Shown: one piece after another, positions 26,023 through 35,823 of the stretch
Numbering within the stretch: position 1 is the stretch's first letter
How the letters are laid out: each line of letters opens with the position of its first letter
From: Microvirga sp. VF16
GTDB lineage: Bacteria; Pseudomonadota; Alphaproteobacteria; Rhizobiales; Beijerinckiaceae
Reading direction: 5' to 3'
Assembly: GCF_016864375.1 (NCBI RefSeq)
Contig: NZ_CP069354.1
Span: 5,229,501 to 5,293,500, forward strand
DNA length: 64,000 nt
Translations under genes and position numbers: made by a program
The notes under the pieces: generated by a model
Databases searched by the model: none
What the model saw: only the letters and a program-made list of their open reading frames with translations
What the model was told of the DNA's origin: nothing

Positions 26023-27192
26023 ATGCCGATCATCAACCGCGTCGCCGATCTTGCCGACGAAATCACCGCCTGGCGCCGCGACTTCCATGAAAACCCCGAG
26101 CTCCTGTTCGACGTGCATCGCACGGCCGGCATCGTGGCCGAGAAGCTCAAGAGCTTCGGCTGCGACGAGGTCGTGACCGGCCTCGGTCGGACCGGCGTTG
26201 TCGGCGTGATCAAGGGCCGCTCCAACAATTCCAACAAGGTGATCGGCCTGCGCGCCGACATGGACGCGCTGCCCATCGAGGAAGCGACGAACGTTCCCCA
26301 CAAGTCCAAGGTGCCCGGCAAGATGCATGCCTGCGGCCATGACGGCCACACGGCGATGCTGCTCGGGGCTGCGAAATATCTGGCCGAGACGCGCAATTTC
26401 GACGGCACGGCGGTCGTGATCTTCCAGCCGGCCGAGGAAGGCGGCGGCGGCGGCAACGAAATGGTGAAGGACGGCCTGATGGAGCGCTTCGGCGTGCAGG
26501 AGGTCTACGGCATGCACAACATGCCGGGCGTCCCCGTAGGCCAGTTCGCCATCCGGCCCGGCGCCATGATGGCGGCCGCCGATCGCTTTACCATCACCAT
26601 CGAAGGCAAGGGCGGCCATGCGGCGCGTCCGCATGACTGCATCGATCCGGTGGTCATCTCGGCCCATGTGATCACGGCCCTGCAGACCATCGCTTCGCGC
26701 AGCGCCGATCCACTCGATTCGGTGGTCGTCTCGGTCTGCACCGTGAAAGCGGGCGAGGCCTTCAATGTCATTCCGCAGACGGCCATGCTGCTCGGCACCG
26801 TGCGTACTCTTTCTCCGGACGTGCGCGACCTCGCCGAGACGCGCATTCGCGCCATCGTCGAGAATGTCTGCGCCGCCTTCGGGGCCAAGGCGGAGGTCGA
26901 TTACGACCGCGGCTATCCGGTGACCATGAACGATCCCGACAAGACCGAGTTCATGGCAAACGTCGCCCGTGCGGTTGCCGGCGAGAACGCCGTCGACACG
27001 ACGGTGCTTCCGCTCATGGGCGCGGAGGATTTCTCCTACATGCTGGAGCAGCGCCCCGGCGCCTACATCTTCCTCGGCAACGGCGACACGGCCGGCGTCC
27101 ACCACCCGGCCTACGACTTCAACGACGAGGCGAGCCCCTACGGCGTCTCGCTCTGGGCGAAGATCGTCGAGACCGGCATGCCGACGCGCTAA
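26023..27192 (+). CDS. M20 family amidohydrolase (hippurate hydrolase/aminoacylase-like)
   Basis: A 389-residue metallo-amidohydrolase of the M20D group (HipO, IAA-amino acid hydrolase). Metal ligands are in GLRADMDALPIEE, GKMHACGHDGHTAMLLGAAKYL (with the Cys and two His) and IFQPAEEGGGG (catalytic Glu), and PLMGAEDFSYMLEQRPGAYIFLGNG supplies the last ligand. It should release the acyl group from N-acyl amino acids. AGGAACG-type Shine-Dalgarno lies before ATG 26023. No operon partner is obvious. Confidence 0.88.
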   Translation: MPIINRVADLADEITAWRRDFHENPELLFDVHRTAGIVAEKLKSFGCDEVVTGLGRTGVVGVIKGRSNNSNKVIGLRADMDALPIEEATNVPHKSKVPGKMHACGHDGHTAMLLGAAKYLAETRNFDGTAVVIFQPAEEGGGGGNEMVKDGLMERFGVQEVYGMHNMPGVPVGQFAIRPGAMMAAADRFTITIEGKGGHAARPHDCIDPVVISAHVITALQTIASRSADPLDSVVVSVCTVKAGEAFNVIPQTAMLLGTVRTLSPDVRDLAETRIRAIVENVCAAFGAKAEVDYDRGYPVTMNDPDKTEFMANVARAVAGENAVDTTVLPLMGAEDFSYMLEQRPGAYIFLGNGDTAGVHHPAYDFNDEASPYGVSLWAKIVETGMPTR

Positions 27193-27208
27193 AACAAAGG
27201 CTGGCCTC

Positions 27209-27367
27209 TAGAGCATCGGGCCCAAAAGTGGAGGGCACTTTTGGGATCAATCCGATGCTCCTTCTTTGATGAGCGCATCGTTGGGTACAGAAAACCGGGT
27301 CCACTTTTCACTGGCGTGGCCCTTCGGGTCGCTGACGCGGCCCTCTGGGTCCGCACGATGCGCTAAC
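27209..27367. repeat. Palindromic intergenic repeat (cccaaaagtgg / gatgctc family)
   Basis: tagagcatcgggcccaaaagtgg and ccgatgctcc form one hairpin, followed by the variable module gcgcatcgt...gcgcgctaac containing gtccgcacgatgcgc. It fills most of the gap between the amidohydrolase and ribA. Confidence 0.7.
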
Positions 27368-27423
27368 GGGGCCAGCCTTCCTGCATTCCAGGGATTGATC
27401 GGAACTGCCGATGAACGGAGGGC

Positions 27424-28539
27424 TCAATCCTTGTTCGAGCAGGCGAGCATGCCCTCGAGATCGATATAGTGCCCGGCGCGATCGCGCTTGGCGGCGAGGT
27501 AGCTGACATTCTCCGCCGTGGGACGGCCCAGCACGCGATGATCGGAGATCACCTCGAGGCCGGCTTTGGCCAAAGCCGCAATCTTTTCCGGGTTGTTGGT
27601 CATGAGGCGGACCTTGCTCACGCCCAGTTCCTGCAGCATCACGGCCGCGAAATCGAAGCGGCGCTGATCGGCCTCGAAGCCCAGAACCTCGTCGGCGTCA
27701 TAGGTGTCGTAGCCCTGCGACTGGAGCTTGTAGGCCCGGATCTTGTTGGCGATGCCGTTCCCGCGTCCTTCCTGGTCGAGATAGAGCAGGATGCCGCCCT
27801 CGGCTTGCGCCATGAAGCGCACGGTCTCGCGCAGCTGGTCGCCGCAATCGCATTTCAGGCTGCCGAAGAGATCGCCGGTCAGGCACGCCGAATGCAGCCG
27901 CACGGTCACGGGCTTGGAGAAATCCGGCTTGCCGACCACGATCGCCACCTGATCGCGCAGGCCCTCGCCACCGCGGAACACCACGAACTCGCTGGTGGGC
28001 GCGCCTTCCAGCGGCACCGGCGCCCGGCTGACGATCTTCAGGTCGGCCGCCTTGGCGCGCCGATAGCCGCGAATGGCCTCTCCGGAAACCCGCACGAGCG
28101 ACGAATCGATCTCGACGCCCTTCGTCAGCGGCACGACAATCACGGCCGGCAGAACGAGCGACAGGCGGGCCAGTTCCAGAGCCTCCCCGTCCAGCGTATC
28201 GGTGGGCCGGACCGGCGCATCGATGCGGCTATCGACCTTGAGGGCCAGAGCCTCCACGCGGCTGCGGTCCACCACGGGCAGAGCCACCCGGCCGGGGACC
28301 TCGCGCTCGAGGCCGAGCCGGCGGAGCCTTGCCGCCGGCAGGACGAGATAGGCGTGACCTCCCGCGATGGCCTCGATTTCGGTGCTCATGGCCTCGCCCA
28401 GATCCTCGACACCGACCACGAGCGCGCTGCCCTCCGCCCCGTCGATCACCACGGGACGGGCGCTGCGGAACTCCATGATCGCCCGCTCGACCGAAGTCGT
28501 GGCGGGATTGTCGGACAGGCTCAAGGTCAGGCGCATCAT
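27424..28539 (-). CDS. ribA: GTP cyclohydrolase II with degenerate N-terminal RibB-like domain
   Basis: A 371-residue protein. The C-terminal half (about 165-371) is a complete GTP cyclohydrolase II: zinc ligands in SACLTGDLFGSLKCDCG, YLDQEGRGNGIANKIRAY, and the GTP-binding RLMTNNPEKIAAL. It makes the first riboflavin intermediate from GTP. The first 160 residues resemble a worn 3,4-dihydroxybutanone-4-phosphate synthase (VERAIMEFRSARPVVI) but lack the acidic DDEDRENEGD metal site, so that activity is probably lost. The gene stands alone. A CCTGAAGC/GCTTCAGG hairpin (28603-28621) lies in the leader; no FMN riboswitch was recognised. Confidence 0.88.
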   Translation of the reverse strand: MMRLTLSLSDNPATTSVERAIMEFRSARPVVIDGAEGSALVVGVEDLGEAMSTEIEAIAGGHAYLVLPAARLRRLGLEREVPGRVALPVVDRSRVEALALKVDSRIDAPVRPTDTLDGEALELARLSLVLPAVIVVPLTKGVEIDSSLVRVSGEAIRGYRRAKAADLKIVSRAPVPLEGAPTSEFVVFRGGEGLRDQVAIVVGKPDFSKPVTVRLHSACLTGDLFGSLKCDCGDQLRETVRFMAQAEGGILLYLDQEGRGNGIANKIRAYKLQSQGYDTYDADEVLGFEADQRRFDFAAVMLQELGVSKVRLMTNNPEKIAALAKAGLEVISDHRVLGRPTAENVSYLAAKRDRAGHYIDLEGMLACSNKD

Positions 28540-28791
28540 CGAAAACTCAAGAAAAACGGCCTCAAATCCGGCGAGAAGGGGGTTGTTTGAGGGTCATTTG
28601 CCCCTGAAGCCACGCTTCAGGACGCCTTCACCCTATCACAGGCCTCCCCCGATCCCTAATCGCATAGATGCGATGGCAGCCATGTCGAATCAACAGGCTC
28701 GCCTGCAAAGGTGTCTTGGCTCGACGGCATAGTCAGGGCGCGCTATCTCTGGCGCTTCCCGCCGCTTTAGCTTCCGTAAAGATCATTGACG

Positions 28792-29751
28792 ATGCCCCAA
28801 TTCTTGTCCCGGCTCATTGCCCTTGGATTCCTTGGTCTTGCCTCCACGGCAGGTGCCGCCACCCTCGACGGGCTGGCCGTGGATGTGACGAATACCAGCG
28901 AGCCGGTGCTCTGCGCGGAAAAGGACAACGTGGCGATCAATTTCGCTTCGCCCGAGGTGAAGCACTTCCAGATCGAGGCCGTGCATCCGGCCTATATGGG
29001 CTCGCTGCGCCAGGACCGCTGGGAGCCGGACTGGACCGCCTGCGAGGACATCTCCGAGGAGACCTCGGCGAAGCCGCATCCGACCATGTCGACGCTCTAT
29101 GAAGACGCGAATGTCCGCATCATGGGCTTGTCCTTCACCGAGTTCTGGCGCCCGAGCGACGTCACGGTGACCATCGGCGATAAGGTCACGCACAGGATCC
29201 ATCTCCTCCAGCTGCTCAAGAAGCGCGGCGACAAGGCGATCGAAGTGCTCGTGATCTATCCGGGCGATGGCTATTGGCGCATCAAGCCGCTTCCGCCCGA
29301 GCATCTGGATTGGACTTCTTATGGTTCTTCCTTCCTCGTCGGCCCGGTGGAATTCGACCAGCGGCCGGTGGTCAATCTGAAGGATGTCGCCTTCGATCCG
29401 AAGACCATGACCTTCACGCTGACCCTGGCGAAGGGCGGCAAGACGAGTGTCGCCGTCAAGGCCCTCAACGAGGAGCGCATGACCCTGGACGTCGCCTTCG
29501 ATCAGGGCGTGTCTGGCCTGCCCTTCGCAGGGCTGCGTTCCATGTACGTGACCGAATTCAACGCGGATGTGGCGCGCATCGCCGTGCGTGAGGAAAAGGC
29601 CCGCTCCTGGCACGAGGAGATGATCATGAACTTTCAGGGCGCGAAGGCGACCGATGCGTGGATGGGACGCCTTCTCCCCTCGCGCCACAATACCAGCGCG
29701 CCCGACATGATGTTCAACCGTTTCCGCGCGTCACCGGCTCCTTCGCGGTAA
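28792..29751 (+). CDS. Secreted protein of unknown function
   Basis: A 319-residue exported protein. The signal peptide MPQFLSRLIALGFLGLASTA ends near GAA at residue 23. The mature protein is mostly beta-strand-like, with two early cysteines (VLCAEKDN and TACEDIS) that could bond. SFTEFWRPSDVTVTIGDKVTHRIHLLQLL suggests a beta-sandwich. I recognise no family. The start ATG 28792 is 6 bases inside a slightly longer TTG frame. Its 3' end overlaps the convergent EamA transporter by 38 bases. Confidence 0.65.
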   Translation: MPQFLSRLIALGFLGLASTAGAATLDGLAVDVTNTSEPVLCAEKDNVAINFASPEVKHFQIEAVHPAYMGSLRQDRWEPDWTACEDISEETSAKPHPTMSTLYEDANVRIMGLSFTEFWRPSDVTVTIGDKVTHRIHLLQLLKKRGDKAIEVLVIYPGDGYWRIKPLPPEHLDWTSYGSSFLVGPVEFDQRPVVNLKDVAFDPKTMTFTLTLAKGGKTSVAVKALNEERMTLDVAFDQGVSGLPFAGLRSMYVTEFNADVARIAVREEKARSWHEEMIMNFQGAKATDAWMGRLLPSRHNTSAPDMMFNRFRASPAPSR

Positions 29752-30670
29752 ATCGCGCCAGCGTGGAGACGAGACGCCCGTCGATCAGGACGAGCCCCGT
29801 GCCGATCAGGACCATCCCGACGATATGACGCGCAGCCAGTGTCTCGCCGAGGATCAGCACGCCGAGAAGGATGGCGCTGACCGGGATGAGGAAGGTCACG
29901 AGGCCGACATTGGTGGCGCCAGCCCGCGCAAGCAGGCGGAAGAAGATCAGATAGGCGAAGGCTGTCGAGACGAGGCCGAGGGCTGCGAGTGACAGGATCG
30001 CTCCGGTGCTCGGCATCGTGAGCGTCCAGGGCTGGTCGACGATCAGCGCCGTGGGCAAAAGAATCGCGCTCGACACCGTGACCTGCCCGGCGGCGGTGGC
30101 GAGCGGCGGAATGCCCATGGTCTTGAAGCGCCGCCCGAACACGCCTGAAAAGGCATAGGACAGGGCAGCGCCCAGAACCGCGATCTGCGCCAGGATGCTC
30201 GCATCCAGCGAAGCGAAAGCCGCAGCTCCGATCATCACCGCGACACCGACGAAGCCCACAATGACACCTGCGAATTTCTGCCCCGTCAGGCGCTCGTCCG
30301 CCGTCAGGTAATGCGCCACGATCACGGTGAAGAGCGGCGTGGTCGCATTGAGAATGGAGGCAAGGCCGCTCGCGATATGACTCTGTCCCCAAACGATGAG
30401 CGTGAAGGGGATGACGTTGTTGAGAATCGACATGCCGAGAAAGGCAGCCCAGACCTGACGGGTACGTGGCAGTTCCACGCGCATGATCCGCAGGACGAGG
30501 AGCAGCGCCAATGCGGCCGTCATCACCCGCAGCGCCACAATGGTCAGCGGCGGCAATTCGCGAACGGCCACGCCCACGAACAGGAAGGAGCCACCCCAGA
30601 CAATGGAGAGGACAGTAAGCAGCGCCCAATCGGACGCGGTCATGGTTTTTTGGACGGAGGCTTGTGTCAT
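29714..30670 (-). CDS. DMT (EamA) family transporter
   Basis: A 318-residue ten-helix transporter with two EamA repeats; the first begins WALLTVLSIVWGGSFLFVGV and the second around AALSYAFSGVFGRRFKTMG. Signature-like segments are ILNNVIPFTLIVWGQSHIASGLASILNATTPLFT (position about 88-121) and FRLLARAGATNVGLVTFLIPV. Such proteins export amino acids or other small metabolites; the substrate is unknown. It overlaps the convergent secreted protein gene at the 3' end. Confidence 0.85.
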   Translation of the reverse strand: MTQASVQKTMTASDWALLTVLSIVWGGSFLFVGVAVRELPPLTIVALRVMTAALALLLVLRIMRVELPRTRQVWAAFLGMSILNNVIPFTLIVWGQSHIASGLASILNATTPLFTVIVAHYLTADERLTGQKFAGVIVGFVGVAVMIGAAAFASLDASILAQIAVLGAALSYAFSGVFGRRFKTMGIPPLATAAGQVTVSSAILLPTALIVDQPWTLTMPSTGAILSLAALGLVSTAFAYLIFFRLLARAGATNVGLVTFLIPVSAILLGVLILGETLAARHIVGMVLIGTGLVLIDGRLVSTLARFTAKEPVTRGNG

Positions 30671-30742
30671 GTCTGCGCTTTCAGAATCGGCTTACGACAT
30701 GACATACGGATGATGATGTGACGACCCGTTTTCTGCTTAAGC

Positions 30743-30826
30743 ATCGGATGTGAAAAGTGGAAAGCACGATTGGACCCGCCCGATGCTTCCCTTTTCAAAC
30801 CGCGCATCGGCCAGGGCGATGCGCTA
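30743..30826. repeat. Palindromic intergenic repeat (gatgctt family)
   Basis: aagcatcggatgtgaaaagtgg pairs with cccgatgctt, followed by gcgcatcggcc...gcgatgcgc. A degenerate member of the cccaaaagtgg family. Confidence 0.55.
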
Positions 30827-31591
30827 TGAAAAGGCGTACCATTCACCTTTGTTGCGGCAGGCCAGCATATCGCCTCGGCGCAATGTTGAACCGCTTCTCC
30901 ATTCCCGCTGAATCGAGCGGCAATCGAGGCCACCGAACATCCTCTTGTTCATGACTTTGAGGGTCACCCTTCCGGACGCGCCAGTGGCGGGGTTCTGCCA
31001 CGAGGCGCTGGTCCCGGAAGATCCGCCGAGGATCGACAACACAGCCCGCGCTTCCGACGGGCGATCCGCATCCGGGACGAGCTGTTCGGCCTTCTGCTGA
31101 GCCTCCGCCCTTGCCACATCGGCACTTGCCTGCGCCCTGGCGCCAGCCAGCTGAGCCGCCAGCATGGCATTGCCGGCGCCCTGCATGGCGAGGCCGTAGC
31201 CCGAACCCACAAGGCTCGTCCCGCCGCTCAAGGCCGCGCCCACGGCAGCATCCACGGCTGTGTTGCGGGCGGATTGAGCCATCTTGGCCGATTGCTTGGC
31301 CATCGTGAGCGCGATCTGGCGGTCGAGAGAAGCCATGTAGTTCGGGCCGGACGTGTTACCGGCCGCGATGTCCGCAAGGCGAGGGGCAAGGGCGCTGAAG
31401 TCCACTCCACCGGAAGCCGCCTGACCGGCCTCAGCGATTTCCATGGCGGCGCTGGAGATCCCAGTCGGGTCCAGAGCCGCGGCAATCTCACCGGCGGCCG
31501 AACCTGCGCCCGTTTGATTGCACGCGGACAATATCAGCCCCAGCGCAACGATTGCTCCCAAACCCGATCCCTTGCCCACGGGCCTCTCCAT
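30824..31591 (-). CDS. Putative lipoprotein of unknown function
   Basis: A 255-residue protein with a signal peptide and lipobox LILSACNQ (lipidated Cys at about residue 24). The middle is Ala/Gly-rich and helical with possible glycine zippers (AVGAALSGGTSLVGSGYGLA). The C-terminal 50 residues (SWQNPATGASGRVTLKV and CRSIQREW) look like the small beta domain found at the end of bacterial surface-antigen-like lipoproteins, which has a conserved xWxNPxTGxxG pattern. An outer-membrane or periplasmic location is expected. Confidence 0.65.
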   Translation of the reverse strand: MERPVGKGSGLGAIVALGLILSACNQTGAGSAAGEIAAALDPTGISSAAMEIAEAGQAASGGVDFSALAPRLADIAAGNTSGPNYMASLDRQIALTMAKQSAKMAQSARNTAVDAAVGAALSGGTSLVGSGYGLAMQGAGNAMLAAQLAGARAQASADVARAEAQQKAEQLVPDADRPSEARAVLSILGGSSGTSASWQNPATGASGRVTLKVMNKRMFGGLDCRSIQREWRSGSTLRRGDMLACRNKGEWYAFS

Positions 31592-31788
31592 GACGAATAC
31601 GATACTACGTAACGCAATCGACGCCCCATGAAAAGCGGGGTCTGAAGCGGACCTGAGCGGCTTTTGACAGCGGTCCTTCGGAAAGGTTTGGTTTACGACG
31701 ATGGGGAAAAGCTTGGCGCCTTTACCACTCCTTCACGCCTTTGAGGCGAACCTCTCGCTCGCAATCCTGCCCCGTGTAGCGTCCCGCC

Positions 31789-32040
31789 ATGACCCCGCCG
31801 CTCTCCCGCGAAACGTCCTACAGCGTCCGTCAACAGACGGTGCGGTCGAGCTTCTGCGTGCTGCCGCACGATCCCCGGCCGGCGCGGAACACCAGCTTCA
31901 TCTTCGGCCGCTCTGATTCGCGCTATCGCCCCTTGCTCAACCAGGAAGAGCGGGACCGGCTGCACATCTGGGCCATGATCGTGGCTCTCTCGACCTCGAT
32001 TGCCGGCACCACCCTGCTCCTCACGGCGATCTTCCGCTGA
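31789..32040 (+). CDS. Small membrane protein, hypothetical
   Basis: An 83-residue product with one C-terminal membrane helix (IWAMIVALSTSIAGTTLLLTAIF) and a basic, polar N-terminal part. The ribosome binding site is weak, and no homologue comes to mind. Codon use is like its neighbours, and the frame fills an otherwise empty gap, so it is probably but not certainly expressed. Confidence 0.45.
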   Translation: MTPPLSRETSYSVRQQTVRSSFCVLPHDPRPARNTSFIFGRSDSRYRPLLNQEERDRLHIWAMIVALSTSIAGTTLLLTAIFR

Positions 32041-32054
32041 CGGGAATGAAGACG

Positions 32055-32102
32055 CATCGGATCGATCCCAAAAGCGCTGCCCCCTTTTGGGTCCGACGAT
32101 CT
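32055..32102. repeat. Palindromic intergenic repeat (short copy)
   Basis: gcatcggatcgatcccaaaag pairs with cttttgggtccgacgat. A short member of the cccaaaagtgg family. Confidence 0.5.
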
Positions 32103-33879
32103 ACTGCAGCGGCCAGACCAGCATGATGAGCGGCACGCCGATCACCACCACCAGGATCGAGAGCGGCAGCCCAAGCCGCCAATAGTCGCCGAATCGGTAA
32201 CCGCCCGGCCCCATCACCAGCGTGTTGCATTGATGGCCGATAGGGGTGAGAAAGTCGCAGGCAGCGCCGATCGCGACCGCCATGAGGAAAGCATCGGGCC
32301 TGAAGCCGAGCTGGGTGGCGAAGCTCGCCGCGATCGGCGCCATCACCAGCACCGTTGCGGCATTGTTGAGGAACGGCGTCACCGCCATCGCGGCCACCAT
32401 GATGAGCACGAGGGCTCCGGTCGGCGGCAGCATGTTGGCGGCGGATGAGAGCCATCCGGCGATCAGATCCGTGCCGCCGGTCGTGCGGATCGATTCGCTG
32501 ACCGGGATCAGCGCGCCCAGCATGACGATGATCGGCCACTCGATGGTCTCATAGACCTCGCGCAGGGTAAGCGAGCCGAAGAGGATGAGGAGGACGCCCG
32601 CTCCGAAGAAGGCAATGGCCACGGGCAGGATGTTGAGGGCGACCAGCACCATGGTGACAACGAGAATCGCCGCGGGAACGAGGCTCCGGCGCGCGCTGCC
32701 GAGGCGAATCTCGCGTGCCGCCAGGGGAAGGCAGCCGAGTTCGCGCAAGGTATCCGGCAGCTTCTTGAGATTGCCCTGGAGCACGATGACATCGCCCGAA
32801 CGCAGGACGATCTTGCGCAGCCTCTCCTTGAAACGCTCGCCGCTGCGGCTGACGGCGATGAGGTTGACGCCGTAGCGCTCGTAGAGTCCGATGTCCTCCG
32901 CCGAAACGCCTGCAAGCGCCGAGTTCGGCCCGACGATGGCTTCGATGACGCCGATTTCATCTGTTACCTCGTCCATCTCAGGTTGACGATGCTCCCGACT
33001 GAGCTTCAGTCCGGCCCGGGCGACAGTGCTCTCGAGCGCATCCGGCTCGCCTTCGAGCATGAGCAGGTCGTTCTCGCGGATGGCCGCATCCGGGAGCGGA
33101 CGTGAGCTGCGAGTTTCATTGCGGATGATGGCCGCGACCTTCACCTCGCCATTGGCGAGCCTGTGCAGATCCGCCACGGTTTTCCCGACCACGTCGGAAT
33201 TGGATGTCACGCGCGCCTCGGTCACGTAGTCCTTGATGTTGAGCGCTTCATCCAGCGATGCAGCGCCCTTCCGGCCTTGTGGGAGCAGGCGATATCCGAA
33301 GGCGAGGAAGACGACGCCCGCCAACGCGATGCCGAGCCCGACCGGCGTGAAATCGAACATCCCGAAGGGTTCGCCCAGAAGCTCCTCTCGGACCCGCGAC
33401 ACGATGATGTTGGGTGAGGTGCCGATCAGGGTCACGATGCCGCCGAGCAGAGAGCCGAAGGCCATCGGCATGAGGAAGCTCGAAGGCGGCGTGTTCGTGC
33501 GCCGGGCGATCTGGAACGCGACGGGAATCATCATCGCCAGCGCGCCGATATTCTTCACGAAGGCAGAGAGAACCGTCACCACGGCGACGAGCACGACGAC
33601 CTGAATCTGCGTGGTGCGCAAGTAGGGCCCGACCCGGTTCAGCCCGGCCTCGAGCACCCCCGATTTCGCCATGGCCGCACTGACCAGGAGCGCGCTCGCC
33701 ACGATGATGACGATGTCGTCGCTGAAGCCCTCAAAAGCCTTGTCGGCTGGAACGATGCCGACCAGCACCGCGGCAAGGAGCGACAGAACCGCGACGAGAT
33801 CGTAGCGGAAGCGACCCCATACGAAGAGTGCCATCATCCCGGTGACGATGGCAAAGGCGAGCATTTGCTGATGGGTCAT
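32101..33879 (-). CDS. SLC13/CitM-like permease with two RCK_C domains
   Basis: A 592-residue secondary transporter of the divalent anion/arsenite (SLC13) superfamily. About five helices at each end flank two cytoplasmic RCK_C (TrkA_C) domains (about 205-290 and 295-380; NDLLMLEGEPDALE and GDVIVLQGNLKKLPDTL are their cores). SLLGGIVTLIGTSPNIIVS and PIGHQCNTLVMGPGGYRFGDY carry the re-entrant SNT-like substrate motifs. It probably takes up sulfate, a dicarboxylate or another anion with Na+ or H+. No regulator is adjacent. Confidence 0.85.
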   Translation of the reverse strand: MTHQQMLAFAIVTGMMALFVWGRFRYDLVAVLSLLAAVLVGIVPADKAFEGFSDDIVIIVASALLVSAAMAKSGVLEAGLNRVGPYLRTTQIQVVVLVAVVTVLSAFVKNIGALAMMIPVAFQIARRTNTPPSSFLMPMAFGSLLGGIVTLIGTSPNIIVSRVREELLGEPFGMFDFTPVGLGIALAGVVFLAFGYRLLPQGRKGAASLDEALNIKDYVTEARVTSNSDVVGKTVADLHRLANGEVKVAAIIRNETRSSRPLPDAAIRENDLLMLEGEPDALESTVARAGLKLSREHRQPEMDEVTDEIGVIEAIVGPNSALAGVSAEDIGLYERYGVNLIAVSRSGERFKERLRKIVLRSGDVIVLQGNLKKLPDTLRELGCLPLAAREIRLGSARRSLVPAAILVVTMVLVALNILPVAIAFFGAGVLLILFGSLTLREVYETIEWPIIVMLGALIPVSESIRTTGGTDLIAGWLSSAANMLPPTGALVLIMVAAMAVTPFLNNAATVLVMAPIAASFATQLGFRPDAFLMAVAIGAACDFLTPIGHQCNTLVMGPGGYRFGDYWRLGLPLSILVVVIGVPLIMLVWPLQ

Positions 33880-33939
33880 GCGGGCCGCGAGCGAGAGGAA
33901 CTCGATTCCTAACGCTCCAGGCCTCTATGAGTGCCACGC

Positions 33940-34404
33940 TTACTGACCGAGAACGAGCGCCCAGTAGCGGCCGTAGCGGTTGTTCGCGTCCGCGCGGGCG
34001 AGCCCGATCTTGCGGGCCTGGGGCATCAGGAGATTGCTGTTGTGGCCGGGCGAGGCCTTCCAGCGCCCGATGGCGCCGTCGACCGAATCCGATCCGGCCG
34101 AAAGATTTTCCGCGGAATAGCCGATGATGCCGTATTCATCCATGCGGCTGGCGAAGCTGCCATGGCTGAGCCGGCCCGCCGCCGCCACTGCCCGGGCCTG
34201 ATGCTCCGCCGCCTTGTTGAGAGAGGAATCCACCGTCACCGGGCTCAGGCCCTTCGAGACGCGGTAAGCCGAGATCAGCCTGGCAGCCTCGGCGGCATCG
34301 TTCGTGGAACTCGCCAGGACGGCATCCTTGGGGGTCAGCGCCCAGTCGCCGGCGCAGCCGGCCAGCCCCAGGGCCACCAAGCCCACAATGAAAAGAACCC
34401 GCAT
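33940..34404 (-). CDS. CAP (SCP/PR1) domain lipoprotein
   Basis: A 154-residue exported lipoprotein with lipobox GLAGCAGD. A CAP/SCP-like domain follows: SAYRVSKGLSPVTVDSSLNKAAEHQARAVA, GHNSNLLMPQARKIGLARAD and RYWALVLGQ are the usual bacterial CAP blocks, with the conserved His and Glu near SHGSFASRMDE. Function in bacteria is uncertain (lipid or peptide binding at the envelope has been suggested). Start ATG 34404 follows GAAGGGGAT. Confidence 0.78.
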   Translation of the reverse strand: MRVLFIVGLVALGLAGCAGDWALTPKDAVLASSTNDAAEAARLISAYRVSKGLSPVTVDSSLNKAAEHQARAVAAAGRLSHGSFASRMDEYGIIGYSAENLSAGSDSVDGAIGRWKASPGHNSNLLMPQARKIGLARADANNRYGRYWALVLGQ

Positions 34405-34555
34405 GAAAAATCCCCTTCGGGCGGCGTTAAGCGCCGCTCCCCTTGCAAAAATAGCCCGTGGCGTTCATGTGCAAAAGCCATGAACCCGATGACGCTGCAT
34501 GCCATGTTGAAGCGTGGGGGTCCAGAATTCACCTTCTCCCGCGTCAGCTGACCGC

Positions 34556-35823
34556 ATGTCCTCAAGTCCCTCCTCTTCTGATGTCGCCATCGTCGGCGGC
34601 GGCCCCGCCGGCCTGATCGCCGCGGAGGTTCTGGGACGTGCAGGCCTCAAGGTCACCGTCTACGACCAGATGCCGTCCGTCGGACGGAAGCTCCTCATGG
34701 CGGGAAGGGGCGGGCTGAACCTAACGCATTCGGAGGAATTCGAGCGCTTCGTCACTCGCTATGCCGAGGCCGAGCCGCAGCTGCGCCCCCTGATCGAGGC
34801 CTTCCGTCCGGACGATCTGCGCGCCTGGAGCGAGGGATTGGGACAGGAGACCTTCGTGGGCTCCAGCGGACGCGTGTTTCCAAAAGCCTTCAAGGCCTCG
34901 CCCCTTCTGCGCGCCTGGCTGTCGCGCCTGGAGGGCCTCGGAATCCGCCTCAGTCTGCGCCATCGCTGGCAGGGCTGGGACGAGGACGGCCATCTGGTCT
35001 TCACCGATGCGGCCGGCCAGAAAGTCCAGGTCAAGCCCGCGGCAACCATCCTGGCGCTCGGCGGCGCAAGCTGGCCCCGGCTCGGTTCCGATGGAACCTG
35101 GGTGGCGCTTCTGTCCCAACGCGGTATCCAGGTCTCGCCCCTCCGGCCGGCCAATATGGGCTTCACCCTTCCCTGGTCCGACATCATGCGCAGCCGCTTC
35201 GAGGGTGAGCCCCTGAAGCGAATCGCCCTGACCTTCGAGGACAGAACCGTGAAGGGCGAGGCCATCCTCACAGCGAACGGGATCGAGGGCGGCGCGGTCT
35301 ATGCCCTCTCGGCCAGGCTCCGCGATGCCATCGAACAGCTGGGCAGCGCCACCCTGCACCTCGACCTGCGACCCGACCTGTCCGAGGAGGCTCTCGCCAA
35401 GCGCCTGAGCGCCCCACGCAAAGGCCAGTCGGCCTCCACCTTCCTGCGGAAAGGCGCCAGCCTCAGCCCGGTCGGGATCGCGCTGCTGCGGGAGGTGTCC
35501 CCTGCCCTGCCGTCGGACCCCGTTTCGCTCGCCCGCCTGATCAAGGCCGCGCCCCTGACACTGACGGGCACGAAGCCTCTCGACCGCGCCATTTCCAGCG
35601 CCGGCGGCGTGCCGTTCGACGAGGTGGACGAGCACCTGATGCTGCGCCGGATGCCGGGCACCTTCGTGGCCGGCGAGATGCTGGACTGGGAGGCGCCGAC
35701 CGGCGGCTACCTGCTCCAGGCCAGTTTCGCCACCGGCATTGCCGCTGCGAAAGGCGTCCTGGCCCGCTTAGGGATTCCCGATGACGCATTGACCTTGAAT
35801 CCGTCATCGGCCACACGGCTTTT

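Noticed and set aside
28540..28785. FMN riboswitch before ribA
   Set aside because: The RFN conserved segments (AGGGUGAAAUUCC, GGAUUCAGUC-like, GAUUUGGU) could not be found; only a simple CCTGAAGC/GCTTCAGG hairpin is present.
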